Source: CAZUEG01 sp043798775
GTDB lineage: Bacteria > Patescibacteriota > Minisyncoccia > Minisyncoccales > GWA2-46-15
Reading direction: 5' to 3'
Length of the DNA stretch: 6,392 nt
Assembly (NCBI GenBank): GCA_043798775.1
Contig: JAZDOL010000071.1
Span: 1-6,392 of the forward strand
Shown: positions 6,001-6,392 of the stretch, in pieces
Position numbering within the stretch: the stretch's first letter is position 1
How the letters are laid out: the number at the start of each line of letters is the position of its first letter
Translations under genes and position numbers: made by a program
Notes under the pieces: generated by a model
Told to the model about the DNA's origin: nothing
What the model saw: only the letters and a program-made list of their open reading frames with translations
The model's database searches: none

Positions 6001-6392
6001 AAACTATTAGCATTGACATTAGTTACAAAAACTGGTCCGTAAGACTCGAGTTTCGCCCCACTGGTTACACTTGTAACTCCAAGACCCATAACACCACTGA
6101 CTATCATTCCGTTACTCGGTGCCGTATTTACCCCAGCATACGAACCTACCGCCATACCGCCATTCACATCTAATTTAGACAGGGGTCCCGTCGTCCCGAT
6201 GCCGACGTTGCCCGCGCTATTAATTACCAACTTTTCCGCAGTCAAATCAGAACCTGTAGAAATCGCAAAAGCATTATTGGGAGCACTGTCGTTTCCTATT
6301 GTCCATCTTGGTAGCGAAGAGGTTTCATAAAACTGAATAACAGCTTCATCAACGCTTGCACCCAATGTAGTGCTATTAGTAATACGGATATT
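3027..6392 (-). CDS. Giant surface/tail-fibre protein with S74 chaperone domain, 5' partial
   Basis: The frame is open to the right edge (upstream codons read NIRITNSTT), so the true start lies outside; a TTG at 6365 is internal. About 1121 residues are present. The first three quarters consist of irregular repeats, each containing GNVGIGTT(G/S/A)P followed by KLDV-like sequence, as in trimeric phage-tail or adhesin shafts. A peptidase S74 intramolecular chaperone follows: SSRRYKENI (3935-3909) with the Ser and Lys of the autocleavage site, RRIGFIAEDLQEVIPEVV, and YLVSLLTKGVQEL. A coiled-coil-like SRQQKQIDEL comes next, then a KELVVDKIFAKKARLEKLE and IYCTWISNGEWVKV module, and a Pro/Thr/Glu-rich tail with repeat-derived DST..PQ motifs. 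S74 domains trimerise fibres and then usually cut themselves off. Here roughly 190 residues follow the domain, which is unusual. A role in attachment to a host cell is inferred. Confidence 0.94.
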   Translation of the reverse strand, partial: NIRITNSTTLGASVDEAVIQFYETSSLPRWTIGNDSAPNNAFAISTGSDLTAEKLVINSAGNVGIGTTGPLSKLDVNGGMAVGSYAGVNTAPSNGMIVSGVMGLGVTSVTSGAKLESYGPVFVTNVNANSFVLNSAGTNYGTIQNATDIWSLGTSTSISSAGTPVLTWTKAGNVGIGTTSPLARLGVIGADSLNTSFAGNISGLTGTGLVITNAGNVGIGTTSPGYKLEVAGDMKVSTALNFSTQSKFITVNGGDLVLTSQSAAGAGVLRISPNGSPGVNKSILQLFNTDWAADQTNYELGQVRFSGDVFQMGTFAGGTGTNRDMAFLTSSTERVRITSTGNVGIGTTGPGGKLDVQGGNLVVGNLTLSPSQSTNFGIAGTQTADVLSTTNYGIKTTNRIYQAIGSTAALQVADASNVVKFIVDTTNSGVGINYNSPGTAALAINGNVGIGTTGPSGKLHVIIGNNFTIDTKFTTSDFVYGSVGSGLSFQTGAATGNTYSSIAAFSAGGSTGNNLVLNPTSGNVGIGTTAPGARLHLTEADTTSYSPDFGNPYATFPHNILKLTNDVTSDTASNKYAGLAFEVARTAGGNAVGLISLVDPDGSAFANSDLTFSLRDASTAKLLERVRITGAGNVGIGTTAPGQKLSVVGDIGLSGANRFIGLTDNYALSLKTNNSDRLWITNAGNVGIGTTAPSFKLEVNGGSSYGAMTIGTTGSGQVAALGFEKSNGNWPAWIGIQDTNRLDFAVASNVYPSDALSGYTRMSIDSSGNVGIGTTGPLQKLHVAGGARITTSIAGTDDRTLCTEAATGDIEFVNGACGTSSRRYKENIKEMAYGLDEINRLNPVFFNYTKDSAAPSDLSLIDDRTKRRIGFIAEDLQEVIPEVVIWQGGNVESIDYAYLVSLLTKGVQELSSTVDSLSLAASRQQKQIDELRGMVGIGSLNGEGSLGGVTPITEGMPTTLTEVIKNALESLGLTLKDGVASFKELVVDKIFAKKARLEKLEMVDQTTGDIYCTWISNGEWVKVRGECDSIETSSQFPVSSSQTNPTPPVDSPAVEVQLQPETPTETPLETVTPPAQEIIPPSPIEQIASESVVEPVAPSADSTDAPQVDSTGSPQAGNSTP
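3269..3298 (-). repeat. GAACTGGAAACTG repeat inside the fibre C-terminal tail
   Basis: Direct repeats of AACTGGAAACTGG/AACTGAGAACTGG are read in frame as SSQFPVSSSQT. I recall the same type of repeat lying between genes in CPR genomes, so it looks like another captured repeat. It falls in the disordered Pro/Ser/Thr-rich tail, where it would do little harm. Confidence 0.5.
4069..6212 (-). repeat. Nine identical 23-bp repeats coding GNVGIGTT
   Basis: Copies at 4069-4091, 4321-4343, 4477-4499, 4807-4829, 5035-5057, 5350-5372, 5728-5750, 5857-5879 and 6190-6212 are identical base for base, including every third codon position. Intervals are 252, 156, 330, 228, 315, 378, 129 and 333 bp, all multiples of three. 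The repeats are GC-rich islands in an AT-richer gene. The sequences between them are not obviously alike, apart from KL(D/E/H)V-type motifs just after each repeat. Confidence 0.95.

Noticed and set aside
4069..6212. Possible CRISPR array: nine identical 23-bp repeats
   Set aside because: Intervals are irregular (129-378 bp) and all multiples of three, the repeats lie inside one long coding frame, and there are no cas genes.
6363..6365. TTG as the real start of the fibre gene
   Set aside because: The frame stays open to the window edge with similar sequence (NIRITNSTT), there is no ribosome-binding site, and a fibre of this type should have a signal peptide further upstream.
727..6392. Diversity-generating retroelement, suggested by an Avd-like bundle protein near a surface fibre
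   Set aside because: No reverse transcriptase, no template/variable repeat pair with adenine-specific changes, and no C-type-lectin-like end on the fibre.

Overview
All the genes I can support in this window lie on the minus strand. The style points to a small-genome Candidate Phyla Radiation bacterium (Patescibacteria, Parcubacteria-like). The reasons are a giant surface fibre with GNVGIGTT repeats and an S74 domain, an S23-like four-helix-bundle protein, a HEPN/MNT pair, start codons mostly without Shine-Dalgarno sites, and short palindromic repeats both between and inside genes. The lineage is inferred from gene content and style. TAA, TAG and TGA all serve as stops, so the standard code fits.

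Layout in the direction of transcription (right to left): (1) 6392-3027, the 3' part of a long fibre gene, open at the right edge, with nine identical 23-bp repeats coding GNVGIGTT, an S74 chaperone/autoprotease domain and a Pro/Thr/Glu-rich tail. (2) 3096-2781, a 158-bp exact-register tandem duplication of the fibre 3' end plus the 5' end of the next gene, creating a 53-codon ORF (3019-2858). (3) 2861-1404, a transposase-type zinc ribbon/HTH joined to a RecB-like PD-(D/E)XK nuclease. (4) 1395-727, a four-helix-bundle protein interrupted by about 93 extra residues. (5) 726-556, a gene-free stretch made of short repeats. (6) 555-160 and 181-1 (cut by the left edge), overlapping HEPN and MNT genes of toxin-antitoxin type.

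The most unusual signal is a family of palindromic repeats inserted in frame, in the same orientation, into two neighbouring genes. Copies lie at 1026-1129 and 1200-1270 in the bundle gene and at 2549-2649 in the nuclease gene. They resemble in behaviour the Rickettsia palindromic elements. Their ends share sequence with the 23-bp repeat of the fibre gene, including an exact 15-base match at 1280-1294, so the two repeat systems may be related.

Fibre, nuclease and bundle genes are close enough (8-9 bp gaps) to be one transcript. HEPN/MNT follows after a 171-bp repeat-rich gap and may be separately expressed. No functional link between the fibre, the nuclease and the toxin-antitoxin pair can be shown from sequence alone.
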